From: Lineus longissimus
Taxonomy: Eukaryota > Nemertea > Pilidiophora > Heteronemertea > Lineidae
Length of the DNA: 64,000 bases
NCBI RefSeq assembly: GCF_910592395.1
Contig: NC_088319.1
Location: forward strand, 17,484,001-17,548,000
Reading direction: 5' to 3'
The notes beneath the pieces are model-generated. The model ran no database searches. It was not told the DNA's origin and worked only from the letters and a program-made list of their open reading frames with translations. Every line of letters starts with the position of its first letter. Position 1 is the stretch's first letter. Made by a program: the position numbers and the translations under genes. Of this stretch, positions 32,985-44,896 are shown one piece after another.

Positions 32985-33660
32985 TCATCGGATGCGCTTC
33001 CGATATGCCACTTACATAACAGTATAAAACTAAAATTGATATAATATATCTATAAAACCGTCATCGGATGCGCATCCGATATGCCACGAGATCCTTTACC
33101 GCCAATTTCTTTACCGTCATCGGATGCGCATCCGATATGCCACGAGATCCTTTACCGTCAATTCCCTTACCGTCTTCGGATGCGCATCCGATATGCCACG
33201 AGATCCTTTACCGTCTTCGGATGCGCATCCGATATGCCACGAGATCCTTTACCGTCAATTCCCTTACCGTCTTCGGATGCGCATCCGATATGCCACGAGA
33301 TCCTTTACCGTCAATTTCTTTACCGTCATCGGATGCGCATCCGATATGCCACGAGATCCTTCACCGTCAATTCCCTTACCGTCTTCGGATGCGCATCCGA
33401 TATGCCACGAGATCCTTTACCGTCTTCGGATGCGCATCCGATATGCCACGAGATCCTTTACCGTCAATTCCCTTACCGTCTTCGGATGCGCATCCGATAT
33501 GCCACGAGATCCTTTACCGTCAATTTCTTTACCGTCATCGGATGCGCATCCGATATGCCACGAGATCCTTCACCGTCAATTCCCTTACCGTCATCGGATG
33601 CGCATCCGATATGCCACGAGTTTTTTTGTTACCTCACCGTCAATTCCTATACCGTCATGG
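32985..33660. repeat. Palindrome-cored satellite, 56/41-bp monomers
   Basis: Eleven copies of GGATGCGCATCCG start at 33,065, 33,121, 33,177, 33,218, 33,274, 33,330, 33,386, 33,427, 33,483, 33,539 and 33,595, with a degenerate copy at about 32,990. Spacings are 56, 56, 41, 56, 56, 56, 41, 56, 56, 56, giving a 209-bp higher-order period. The core ATCGGATGCGCATCCGAT is a perfect 18-bp palindrome in some units (16 bp in the others). Overlapping plus-strand open frames of 187-245 codons exist only because no unit contains a stop. Confidence 0.95.
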
Positions 33661-35249
33661 ATGCCACGAGCTTTGTTCGCGTTGTAAAGGTTTCGGGGAT
33701 ACGACTAATGCATGCGAGCACCGTCGGCGGAACCCCAAACCGCCCTCTCGATCTATCCGTAAGAACAAATCACTCTCGTGACCGTCACATTTACGGACTC
33801 CGGACCTCCAGACTTTAGAGACCGAGCTTTTCTTTACCTTACAATTACTGTATACTCGGCGCCTCACTTATATGTGTTGTTTTTTTCACATACATTGTTC
33901 TCGTGGTTTACGGAAAAGTAGGCCTAAAATGTTATAGTGTCTAAAAACAATATTCAGTTAATGGAATTACACTTTTTTCCATTACTGCTTGCTTGATATT
34001 GCCCTAACAACTTTTTCATGAATCAATTTTGAGCATTATGTTTACAACGTAGTTATTATAGCACGAAATATGAGTCTAAAATGCCAAATACTTGCAACTA
34101 TTATGTTAATCACTGAAATCTTAGTGTATTAATTGCTCGCTATAAGCTAGGTTATTGCGCCCCTAAACCAACGTACTGACAACGCTACCTCCCCGGAATT
34201 CAAACTTTAACGTGAGTTAATTGTAATCTTACTCTCTATATACCAAAGTGATTTACCTAGGAATACAGTTGAACTTCACTAAAAACTAATGATGTGTTGA
34301 TGAGTTCAATGAATCCTTCGATTCCTTTGGTTTTCTTGGCGAACTGACGTCCGACAATGACCTGTTGACGTGTACCTGCAATACGCCTTTGCCATAGTGT
34401 GTAAACAGATCTATTTTCGGACAAACTTTGGTCGATTTCGCCAATGATGACACTGCTTCTAGGCTGTACCACAGCACTTAAAGCTGTAGCAGCGCCAAGC
34501 AAGAGTCAAGACAAATGTCCGCTGCCAGCCGCTGCTGGATCAACCCCCTCGCCCGCCCCCCATCATCAGATCATTCAGAGGATTGGCTGAGCCCTGTGAT
34601 TTAGCCAAATTCAATATGATTATTTTCTACTGTGATGTTAAGGCCCTTGTGTCATGCAGCGTATTCCGTTGCACCGGTACACAACTTATGTTAAACCGCG
34701 ACGTCTGATGCAATTCAAATCGGCCATTCAAATTGCATAAGACGCCAACAGCATTGTGATACCATGTAAAATATGCAATTGTTAATTAAAGAGCATTTTC
34801 ATGATTCCTGAACATCTTAGACAAGACTAATACTCAGACTATAAGCTATAAGTTAAGGTTGTGACAATGTCTCATGCCATGAAGTAGATAGGTCTTCTTG
34901 CCTCGTGGTTTCTTCTCATTGTCAGCGAAAAAAAGGTAATTCCGATTGTAAAATATGATTGGCGTCTCAGGTCCTGTAAGAAGGAGGGGGGGGGGGGCAG
35001 CCAGTAAAATCACAGGCTGTGGGAATTACGAAGGGATGGTGGAGAATATCGCCACAACAATGTTGATATGATCACTTTTCGTTTCAGCGGGCATGACTTT
35101 GGACATCCAGTGACGCAGCAAAAAGAAGTGACGGAACAGCCAGAAGTAGCAACAACTCGCAAAAGGGGATCCTTGTCTGACTGATGATTGGACCACTCAG
35201 TTGGTCACCATCAAATTAGACCTACAAATATCTTGTTTGGACAGTAAAG
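33661..35249. other. Flank between the satellite and GTF2H2
   Basis: This stretch contains a partial third copy of the dispersed repeat (about 33,940-34,070), a G-run at about 34,985-34,997, and an 81-codon minus frame (34,257-34,502) I do not recognise. The last few hundred bases should hold the GTF2H2 promoter and 5' UTR. I see no clear TATA box. Confidence 0.4.
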
Positions 35250-38200
35250 ATGGAGGACACGGAGCCTGAAAAAGGCTACACATGGGAAACGGAATACGAA
35301 AAAACCTGGTAATGATAAAAATATTTAATAAAAATGAGACCACGCTATAGACTATGATCTGATGCGTAATCCCTGAAAATTTGAAATCATTACACCGTCG
35401 TGTTACAGGGAAAATAGGAAGAGTGTGGAAAAAATGAAAATGCCGACTTTGAATCATGAATGGTCGATGGAACTGGAGTGGATGGTTCTTCTAAGTGTTG
35501 GAAAACTAAGTTATAATGGCAAGGCTATCGACATAGTTTGACACTCGCTAAACTGCGACTCCCTCCCTGGCCTTTCACTTGCAGTTGCAGCTACAGTAGC
35601 TAGCCTGGCCTTGGGCATGTCAGCCTGGCCTTGGGCATGTCAGCCTGGCCTTGGGCATGTCAGCCTGGCCTTGGGCATGTCAGCCTGGCCTTGGGCATGT
35701 CAGCCTGGCCTTGGGCATGTCAGCCTGGCCTTGGGCATGTCAGCCTGGCCTTGGGCATGTCAGCCTGGCCTTGGGCATGTCAGCCTGGCCTTGGGCATGT
35801 CAGCCTGGCCTTGGGCATGTCAGCCTGGCCTTGGGCATGTCAGCCTGGCCTTGGGCATGTCAGCCTGGCCTTGGGCATGTCAGCCTGGCCTTGGGCATGT
35901 CAGCCTGGCCTTGGGCATGTCAGCCTGGCCTTGGGCATGTCAGCCTACCCTAGCCTGGAATACCGTCCATGCTTACAAAGCTTTTGGAGTTGCATGAACT
36001 TGGTATGGTAAAATGTTGATGGTCAAATCCATTGGGGGTCGCTGAAACAAGCCAGAAGAAAAAAGTAGGGGTTTTGGTTTCTGTTGGCCTGAGAATAGGT
36101 CAACCCCTTCCCCCCCCCCCGAATGCTTCTTTTCATAGTCATTTTCTTTTCTATTTAGGGAAGCCCTAAAAGAAGATGATGATGGATCACTACAGGCTAG
36201 CGTGGATGAAATTATTCAGAGAGCGAAGCGGAAAAGACTGGAGGAGAGAAAGGGGAATGTCCGCTTGGGAATGGTAAGGTGAACCATCCATTGTTAACAG
36301 TGAAAATGACGAGCATCGAAAATCAGATTTCAATTGTTTTGTGTTAGTTTCACAGAATATCTGTCCTAGCAAGGTGGACAATTCAAGCTTTCAAACACGT
36401 TTTCCCCGAGTCTGATCTAAAGATATGTGATATTGTGATACGGAAAATTTCTCATTTCAATGTTATCTACTTTTACATTTGTCCGTTCTTGATCAATGCA
36501 GATGAGACACTTTTTCTTGGTGGTTGACATGTCGAATGCCATGATGGACCAGGATTTAAAGCCAACAAGATTCATATGTTCCTTAAAGGTAAGGAGAACA
36601 AAAACAAGTTTTCTTGTATCAGCCTACTCTAATCTAGCCAAAGTGACAGACAGAATAATGCAGATATATCTAGAGATGACCCATTAGTGCAGGCAAGTGG
36701 GTTTAGTGTTACTCTTCCTCAGCTGTCACACCATTTCGAGATGCCTTATTTACTCTGAAGGCCAAGTCTTCCGATGAGCTTGGTCCCATCAGCATTGTCG
36801 ACTGGTTCAACTTAAAACTTGTCTTAGTATTGACACATCATCTTTCTATTTCAGCTCTTGGAACATTTTGTGGAAGAATTCTTCGACCAGAATCCTATCA
36901 GTCAGCTTGGTATTATTGTATCACGGAATAAACGTGCAGAAAAGGTGACAGAACTAGGAGGTAATCCAAAAAGACATGTCCAAGCACTGGAGACTCTGAA
37001 TGATAAGACATGCCAGGGAGAGCCATCACTGCAGAATGCTCTAGAGTTAGCTTTGCAGACTCTCAGGTAAGAAAGCTTAGAATAAAAGTGGGAGAAGAAC
37101 ATAGAGGAGGATTGACTTGTTAGAAAATAGAAAGAGAGGCCAAGAAAAATGCCAGTTTATATATAACATACTTTAGGCTGGTACCCAAAAACACCAGCAA
37201 TAGATGTATGACAGCAACAGGCAGTGAACACCTACATGTATGTATGAATGTTAAAACCTACCCAAACAATCAAATAGGCTGTATTTCCCATTATTAGTAT
37301 CACTATCATTGCACAAATTTCAGACACATGCCTGGTCATGCCAGCAGAGAAGTCTTGGTGGTTCTTGGAAGTTTGACAACTTGTGACCCTGGCGACATTG
37401 CTGTGACGGCTAAAACACTTAAGGAACAAAATATACGGTGCTCTATTGTTGGATTGTCGGCGGAGGTGAGAGTGTGTAAGAAGCTCACACAAGTCACACA
37501 TGGTACGTTGATTCAAAACTTCAGGTAGCTATGATTACTTGACAAAAGGTTGTTTCTCTTAGTCCTTGAGCAATAATGGACTGATTTAATTTCCTCCTAC
37601 CTAACAAGATGATACTTTAAGTAGAATCTCCGATGGTCATCTCTTTAAAGGTTCCATACTTGTAGATTCACTTGACCTCAAAGGTAAGATGATTCCAACA
37701 GAGAAGATTAAGAGAAGAAGCTGTACGGCACTGCCTAATAGCACAGGATGACGCTATTATCTTGGATCTGGGGAGGTAACACATTTGGCCGCAGTGAAGG
37801 TCTGCCCCCGTCCTCCACAGTTGATAACCAACCTGACTTAGCTTCTCCACATTTTAGGGAAATATGACATTATCCTTGATGAGCATCATTTCAAAGATCT
37901 TCTCTGTCAGCATGTGGTCCCACCACCAAGTGCGGTAAGTTATCAATATCATTGTAGTATGTCTCTGTATTCCGTTCCTAGAGATGCTAGGCGCCACTTT
38001 ATTTGCTACCTTTATCCCTTTCCTGCATCTATGTAGGTCCAATTTTTGTCTCTTTTTCAGGCGAATATGGAATCATCCCTAATCCGAATGGGTAAGCTAT
38101 TTCAGGATTTTGGCTTTTTGCATGGAATTCTAATGAAAGGCATTTTACACGTTCATGCAAAAGAACACAAAATGCATGATAACAGACATACATAAGACCA

Positions 38201-39453
38201 CATGGATGAAGCAACAGATCAATTACTGGTACATGTAATTGAGAGTGTAGTAAATAATTGAGAAGTTTGCAACCAGGACCAAAAGTAGCCGATCCAACGT
38301 CTTTGTGAATAGATGTGGCACCCTGGCATCACATTTTCTTCCCTTCTTCAAGGTTTCCCTCACCATAAGTTGAATGCTGCATCGGACCAGGAGGAAAAAT
38401 CATCCATGTGCATGTGGTAAGCACAAATGTGTTTCGATTTTGCTATGATGAAAATCTGTGCTGCTGAGATTTGTTCCTTACCTGATCTCGCAGATTGATG
38501 AATAACTTACATAACATCTGAGACCACACTTCTCCTGCTTCTATTTCTCTAAGCCAACTAACTGATGTTTCTTTTCCCTTGTAGTCACCTGGACAGTAAA
38601 AACAGCGAGGGTTTCAGCACGAGTGGATACTTTTGTCCTCAGTGCAAGAGTAAATATTGTGAGCTGCCAGTTGAATGCAAGGCTTGTGGTGAGTTCCCCA
38701 TGGCAACAAATGGGTCAGTGACATATTTTGATGCAAGTTTGACTGTCAAGATGGCCGATTTTTATGCAGTGACATTATCCACATGGTTGTTTGTTTGTAG
38801 GGTATATATCAAGGTTTGTTACAGCTCTCGATAGCTGCTTTCGACCGGTACAAACTTCACTGTATGTGCATGTATTCATGTACTCACTTGTTACTTGCAG
38901 GATTAACCCTCGTCTCAGCACCCCATCTGGCGCGGTCGTACCACCATCTCTTCCCACTGCCTGTGTTCAAGGAAATCTCACCACAAGTTCTTCATCAGAT
39001 GCCACTCAATCAACACTGCTTTGCCTGTCAGGTGCTCTTCACTGAAACCATCGTAAGTAAACCGATAATGCTCATTTGTCTTTCTTAAAGATAAAAACCA
39101 ATATTCATAGCAGTCTCCTTGGTGCCTGTTTTCTCGGCTTGGCCATAGGGTGATGACTTGCTTGCCCTGTATCGGGTCAGCTTCAGCGGACCGCAGTCTC
39201 GAGATGTGGTCTCACTGTCTTGCACTATTTACAAGACATGTCATAGCCATCAAGTCCCCATAGTTGGCCAGGTTCTATCTTCCTTGATACAATGTTGCTG
39301 ATCTCCTTTCAGGTTTACCTCTGCGAGAAGTGTGAGTGTCTCTTCTGCTCCGACTGTGATATGTTTATTCACGATACGCTACATTCCTGCCCTGGATGTG
39401 CTAGTTCAAGATCCACACAGCAGAGTGCACCTTCTGTAGACATGATCACATGA
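35250..39453 (+). CDS. GTF2H2: GTF2H2, TFIIH core subunit p44
   Basis: Exons: 35,250-35,308, 36,159-36,273, 36,502-36,588, 36,855-37,066, 37,324-37,502, 37,858-37,934, 38,061-38,091, 38,353-38,416, 38,585-38,688, 38,901-39,052, 39,313-39,453. All introns are GT-AG, phases match, and the sum is 406 codons plus stop (human 395). The protein opens with the conserved WE..YE.TW region, then a von Willebrand A-type domain ([15 protein letters not shown], near residues 65-80, to about 240), a C4 zinc module ([19 protein letters not shown]) and the C-terminal RING-like C4C4 domain (CEKCECLF...HSCPGC). p44 binds and stimulates the XPD helicase in TFIIH, which acts in nucleotide excision repair and RNA polymerase II initiation. 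Intron 1 holds a 17-copy perfect 20-bp repeat. The gene runs tail to tail with the beta-lactamase-like gene. Confidence 0.97.
35602..35945. repeat. Perfect 20-bp tandem repeat, 17 copies
   Basis: The unit AGCCTGGCCTTGGGCATGTC is repeated 17 times without a visible mismatch inside GTF2H2 intron 1. The open frames across it are repetition artefacts. Perfect homogeneity implies very recent expansion (or possibly an assembly-sensitive copy number). Confidence 0.97.
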
Positions 39454-40585
39454 CATTTTGTACAAAACGGACCTAGTTTTGCCTGTAAACAGTCTGTGCA
39501 AACTGATTGTAGGCTTTGCTATGGTGAAAGCCAAGGTACTGCACACACTGACCAACAGCAGAGACTGACAGGACGGACATTTGATTTACTGCAGTAACCC
39601 CTGGAAGCGCGGTGGCACAGCGTCGGAGCATACGAATCCAACGTGTTATAGAAAGGTTGTTGGTTCAACCCTCGGTAGTTTCAACAGGCCTGAAATGGCC
39701 AAGTGGCTAATTCCACAACGCAGACAATAACAAACTTCATTGTCATCATGATGTCAACTGGAAGACAAGACCTGTGACAACTCAGCCCAAGTGGAATTAA
39801 AACTATCTAGTAGAGGATGTCCTACATGTAGTAGCTTGACTGTTCTTTGTAAACTGCCATGTCATATTTCTCTAATAAGATATGAATATAATAGTAAATT
39901 CAAACTGTTGCCATTTTGTCATTTTTTCCAACCACTGGAGGATCATGGTAAAAAGCGGAGGACAAGCTGCCGATTTTGGCAAGGTGACAAGAAACAACCA
40001 AATAAGGGTCAGCACTTCCAAGACAGCCAGAACACATGAAACAAGCATAAATTTGAAAATAGAGCTATTTTATTTCTACAAGACAATATACATGATGTGT
40101 AATGATTGTGCTTGCCCTAAAGGGCGATCAACCGGGCTAAAATGACTCTTAACAAAACAATGGCTGGAAGATCTGCTTCGGGTCCTCTAACCCCTACGGA
40201 GCTAGGTATTTGCAATCTTAGTCTGACGTCAACTTTTGTCGACCACCACTTCCAAATTCAGAACCATTCTCTCCAACCCAACAACTTATCTCTGCAGAGA
40301 TGGCTCCTTGCATTGATAAAACACCTGTCAATATACCCGAGAACATGTCTATACAATAGAAGATGTCATCCCTGCCTGGGCTATTCATACGCATGGATAA
40401 CATAATACATGGACATATCATTCTTAGATCTAAAGGTATGATCCACAGGATTAATCAAATAGTGATAAGATTCTAATAATTGAATAAATCTATAAAACAC
40501 CATGCAAGTCACAACAATCATGATAAACGGAAGTAATAAAGTACACATCCACACTTAGAACTCAAATCATGGGCTGGACAGGAGA
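39454..40585. other. Shared 3' region of two convergent genes
   Basis: GTF2H2 ends at 39,453 on the plus strand and the beta-lactamase-like gene ends at 40,586 on the minus strand. Plus-strand AATAAA signals occur near 40,483 and 40,533, and a minus-strand AATAAA near 40,067, so the 3' UTRs may overlap. A SINE-like head lies at 39,603-39,680. Confidence 0.5.
39603..39680 (+). repeat. tRNA-derived SINE-like head
   Basis: GCGCGGTGGCACAGCGTCGG resembles a tRNA 5' half with an A box. About 40 bases later GGTTGTTGGTTCAACCCTCG contains a B box. The anticodon arm does not look intact, so a SINE or pol III pseudogene is likelier than a tRNA gene. Confidence 0.5.
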
Positions 40586-43500
40586 TCATTTTTTGGTTTC
40601 TTCCATCTTTTTAACGGAAGAATAAACAGCTTTAAATAAGCTTTGTGTTCTTGGATCTGATACAACAATATACGTCCTTAGATGATTTGTCAGAAACCCC
40701 AGCCCAATTTGTTTCTTCGGGTCACCATGTCCCATTTGCCCTCCGAATCCCGGCGTACCAAACATCCAGTCGCCCTGAAAATGAACAGAGTGTAATGGTT
40801 AAAGCAACTTTAAAGGAGGACGCCATTTGTTTCAACTGATGGCTCTGGTTAATATAAATGAAGTTATACGATACATGTAAGTGGGCTGACTTGAGGGGGA
40901 GCAAATACATCATCAAAAACTTTTGAGGTGCTGGTCGTTTATTTCTGACTTGATGAAAAGCCTGAACACAGAATATTGAGGAGATACAGTAGACGCAAGT
41001 TTAAACGACCGGTTCATTATTTCCATGTTTTATTCACTCCCATTTTGATTGTGGGTGTGCTAATGGAAATAACGAACTGGTTGTTTAACCTCGACTCTAC
41101 TCTATTACAGTATTTGTGTAACATTTTTTACTTACTGCTGGAGTTGGAAGGTGTGACATGCCTCCTGAATAAGATATCGGTAACAACACAACTTTGTCCT
41201 TGGTAATCTCATCTGGCACCTGCATAAATTCTAAAAGGACGCTGTCACTTATCAATGGTTTGCCGTTGACCATCCCGCCATCCATCGTTATCATGCCATA
41301 GATTTTGGCAAGTGCTCTTGCAGTTCCGTGCCCAGTAACAGAGCTAATCTCAACTATCTTTTTATCAATGTGGTTGTATGACTGGAAAACAAGGTCAAGT
41401 ACAAGGTCAACTATAGTGTTTGTAGTTTCTATACGACTTTCATAAGCAGACGATATCCATTGGATGAGCATGCGCCGTAGGCGAGGGAAGCATGTAGAAT
41501 CCATCAAGGACAAATAGGGAATAGTTTCAAAAGGTCATTTCCCGTCCAACACTTCTATTTTACAATCAATGAATTACCGTTAAATATCTTTCAACTGAAA
41601 TGTTTGAAAATGTTGCTGGTATAGCTTTGGAGAAGTAGAGTGGAACCTCAATTTGCGGATAATATTTCTTGTACAGGTTTGAATACTGCCGATGTAATGT
41701 GACACATGTATAGTCGAGACTCCTACAAGGAAGTCAATCTGGACCACCAAGTAACAGCCTTCACTCTCCCTTCAATTTGGAACACATCTTGATCAAAACT
41801 TATTCAGAAATGATTAAAAATTGTACCTCGGGCATGTCAATCATTCCTATTGCCTTCGCTATCAAACTAGCAGGATTGCTGACCATTTCATAAAAACATT
41901 GCACCATCTGGAAGTCCCACGTCTCGAAGGCACACCATATCGTATCAAGCAAACCATAAAAACCAGGCTGCTCAACGAGCCGTGAATCTCGGTAACGCTC
42001 AGACGGCTTCAGGTGTAATGAGAAATCGACTCCTGAAAGTAGAAGAGCAGAAACTGAAGCTTTGAACAATGACCAACATATGGACAGGCCTGCTGAAACA
42101 CTCCATCTAGAGCTGCATGTCAATGCTGGGTAGATGCTGCTTTAAATTAACCATCACCAAGACGTTGGGATGACAAAGTGCTTCGAGGTCGTGAACAGGG
42201 ACAACCGCTTAAGAAGAATCAAGTTTTTGTGTTTTAACCTACCAAGCGGCTTTGCAATTTCATCCTCAAAAAACTGTGTCACATTTCGCTTTTTTGGGTC
42301 CACCCTTCTGACTACTTGGTCTACATAGGGTCCGATAGATATGGCGTGGTACCCATGTCCAGAGCCAGGCTCCCAGAAAGGTTTCTGCTTGGCCAAGTAT
42401 TGACTAACTTTCGGTGAATCTGTCAACAAATCCTCTAGACTCAGCGGCTCATCAAGACCAATCAGCCCAGCCTGAAAGAAAACAAAGATGCTCATGAGAA
42501 ATACCAAAACAGACTAAAAACTTGCAGGGAATGTAGTGCATGCCCCCTCTTTTTCAGGCTCCCTGATCCTTGACAGACGTTCGAGGGCCTGATTCATGCA
42601 ACTCACCTCATGATTCATAAGAGTCCTCAAAGTGATACTCTCCTTCCCATTGGCAGCAAACTCTGGCCAGAAGGATGCCACGGGATCGTCATACTTCACA
42701 TGACCTCTGCAATCAGAACAAAGTCATCAATGAATTCAATCAAAGGACACTCAAGTCAGAGCACAGAATATAAAACTGGTGTTGGAGGTGGTCCGTCCTG
42801 GTTTCACAGTCTGGCTCACAAGCCAGGGGGGATTCAAATGTGGCCGTTACTTTCATATCCTTAATTTTTGTCTCAATTACCCCATTTACACCCGACCAAG
42901 ATTGGGGAATTTAAAAAGAGGATGCCTGGTTGAATTCTGATGTAAACCTCACCTTGTGACCAAGACTCCAATGCAGAGAGCAGCCAGCCCCTTCGTCGTT
43001 GAGAAAGCCATGGAGATGGTGTCCTTCTCCCAGCGTTGTTTGCTATCCACGTCTGCATAACCGCCCCATAAATCAACCACAGGCTTCCCCCGGTAATAAG
43101 CTGTGAAGGCACCACCGTACATGCCATTTTTGATCAGTTCCCTTAAAAAATCAGAGTTTGATATTATTCATCAAATGGCTGTGAGTGTGATCGTGTTTTT
43201 TTCTTTGGAGTGATGGGCGACATACGATATAAATGGATGTCTACTGATAAGACATAAACGGGTGTACATTGGACCTTTTTTGGCCTTAGCTTCTTCTCTA
43301 CAGTTTTACAGTGTAGGCCAAACCTCCAGCACGAGGTAGTGCTTCTGAATATAAATCCCCCAACAGTGCCAGTTTCTACCAGTTTCTACCTGGGTGAGAT
43401 GAGTTGGACACTCACCTCTCTGCAGGGTGTAAGGGGTAAAATGTATGGAGTGAGCCTTGATGTCTTCATTGGCTAACCACCACTTATGAAAGATTTAGGA

Positions 43501-44896
43501 TCTGATGTTTCTGTGATGTTTTATGCCAATGGTTTGCATTCTGAAACACTTGAATTCATTTTGAGTCAAGTAACCAGAATTAGTCAATTAACTTACACTT
43601 CCTTCACACTTGTTTGGTCGATATTACCCTAATTCTTATTTTCATTAATTGATTTTGAGCATAATAATTACAACGTAATTGATTAGTTGACCTGAACAAA
43701 CAGCCCAGGTTTCCCATTGGCCATGTGCATGTGATATCCCGTGTGGGCCCAACTTATGCGACACATAACAGTGAGCCCGCTATCAATTTCACTCGCCTGT
43801 CGCAAAATGGCCAGCTAATGATCAGATTCAGAGCCAGGGCCTACCAGGGGAGCCTAGGCCTAGGCCTATACTTTAATTACAGTTTTCACACCTAAAAGCA
43901 TCGTCGACAGCTTCAAAGCCTGGCTCAACAGATCCTCCAACATGAAATTCAAGTTTTGGCGCCGTTTGCTTGCGAATAAACATCACTGCACACGCAAAAA
44001 TGAGGACAAAAACAGCATATTTTATGAAAGTCATTTTGCTTAATAACGGGTCATTATGCCAAGTAATTGTTCATAGCCAGTCCCTGATAGACCAACCTCG
44101 TCCGCAGGACCCACAGACGAGGAGAAGTGTTTTTCTGTAGGATTGCTAACCTCGATCCAAGTGACTAATATGCAGTTATGACCATGACAGACCATCTACT
44201 GTATGTTTACAGGGTGTCACTGAATAACTTGGCACAGGTTTCTTCATCCTGACGCAATCAGTGGTTTTAAATACACTCCGCCTCTCGATATTTTGTACAC
44301 GATGTAGGAGTATCAAAAACCTGTATCCCAGGATAAGGTTTCTTTTATACACCTCACTGTGCTGTTTAAAGTTAGGCTTACCATGTCAACCATCAAAATG
44401 TAACCGTCCATGGGTTACAAGGATCTAAAGATTCTTATCAATGCAACAAAGTCAAAGACAAGAACTCTGATGTTGGTGTTATTTTTTACGTCGAGATGTA
44501 TATTTTCCGAGTATGGCATGAAGCAACCTCTTGCAAACAGGGCCTACAACACGACTTCTCCTTACTCAACCTCTTGCAAACAGGGCCTACAACACGACTT
44601 CTCCTTACTCAACCTCTTGCAAACAGGGCCTACAACACGACTTCTCCTTACTCATGTCTCCATTGAGGGAGTAAGTATGTATCGAATGAAATGGTCTGAT
44701 ATTGTCAGGATGGGCATGAAGGCACAGGCCAAGCAAGTCAGCTTACTGCCGGTAGCTCTTACCTAAAAGTCTTGTCCACTTCCTCAAATCCAGCTGCTAC
44801 GAATCCGTCAACATGAAATTCAAGACTTCGTCTTCTTCTGAGGACAACCACCAAAGCAACGAGAAGGACAAGAACGGCCAATTTGAAGAGAGCCAT
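40586..44896 (-). CDS. Membrane-anchored serine beta-lactamase-like hydrolase
   Basis: Exons (right to left): 1a 44,763-44,896 or 1b 43,892-44,034; then 42,953-43,141, 42,607-42,706, 42,243-42,471, 41,827-42,032, 41,136-41,381, 40,586-40,774. Either first exon gives an intact frame (430 or 433 codons plus stop). Exon 1a encodes a signal anchor ([19 protein letters not shown]) followed by RRRR. The SxxK active-site motif of class C beta-lactamase-like enzymes is seen as STTK in exon 2 (AFSTTKGLA). YHAISIG sits where the catalytic tyrosine box is expected, and [11 protein letters not shown] stands where the KTG-like strand would be. [14 protein letters not shown] is typical of the animal 'beta-lactamase domain-containing' group. 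These animal enzymes are probable esterases or peptidases; the substrate is unknown. The fold and family are secure, the function is not. Confidence 0.9.
43257..43712 (-). repeat. Dispersed repeat of about 460 bp, copy B
   Basis: This is the reverse-complement copy of 31,263-31,735. It lies in the beta-lactamase-like gene between exon 2 and first exon 1b, ending about 180 bases from exon 1b. Confidence 0.85.
43892..44034 (-). CDS. Alternative first exon 1b of the beta-lactamase-like gene
   Basis: The ATG at 44,034 starts [20 protein letters not shown], a signal anchor. It is followed by a segment (LEFHV..S..PGFE.VD..F) clearly homologous to exon 1a ([17 protein letters not shown]). Both exons end in the same phase, TTTAG|GT, so either can splice to 42,953-43,141. 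Exon 1b uses GTGTGA as donor, weaker than GTAAGA of exon 1a. It is either an alternative promoter exon or what remains of a tandem gene copy. Confidence 0.75.
44260..44311 (+). repeat. Short dispersed repeat, copy 1
   Basis: CAGTGGTTTTAAATACACTC and the following CCGCCTCTCGATATTT block recur with few changes at 57,593-57,644. A related GTAGGAGTA...AACCTG...CAGGAT stretch is seen near 7,735 and just downstream here. Confidence 0.6.
44522..44655. repeat. 43-bp tandem repeat, three copies
   Basis: Three near-perfect copies of a 43-bp unit containing CAAACAGGGCCTACAACACG lie between the two alternative first exons of the beta-lactamase-like gene. Confidence 0.9.

Noticed and set aside
33068-33818. 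Three overlapping plus-strand frames of 187-245 codons
   Set aside because: They are the same satellite monomers read in three frames; monomer lengths are 2 modulo 3 and contain no stop. There is no conserved domain or splice evidence.
34257-34502. 81-codon minus frame considered as an OPA1 5' exon
   Set aside because: Its possible donor (GTACAC) leaves the wrong phase for OPA1 exon 2 and the protein is not presequence-like.
35611-36011. Three frames of 100-128 codons with repeats like [15 protein letters not shown]
   Set aside because: Pure products of the 20-bp tandem repeat inside GTF2H2 intron 1.
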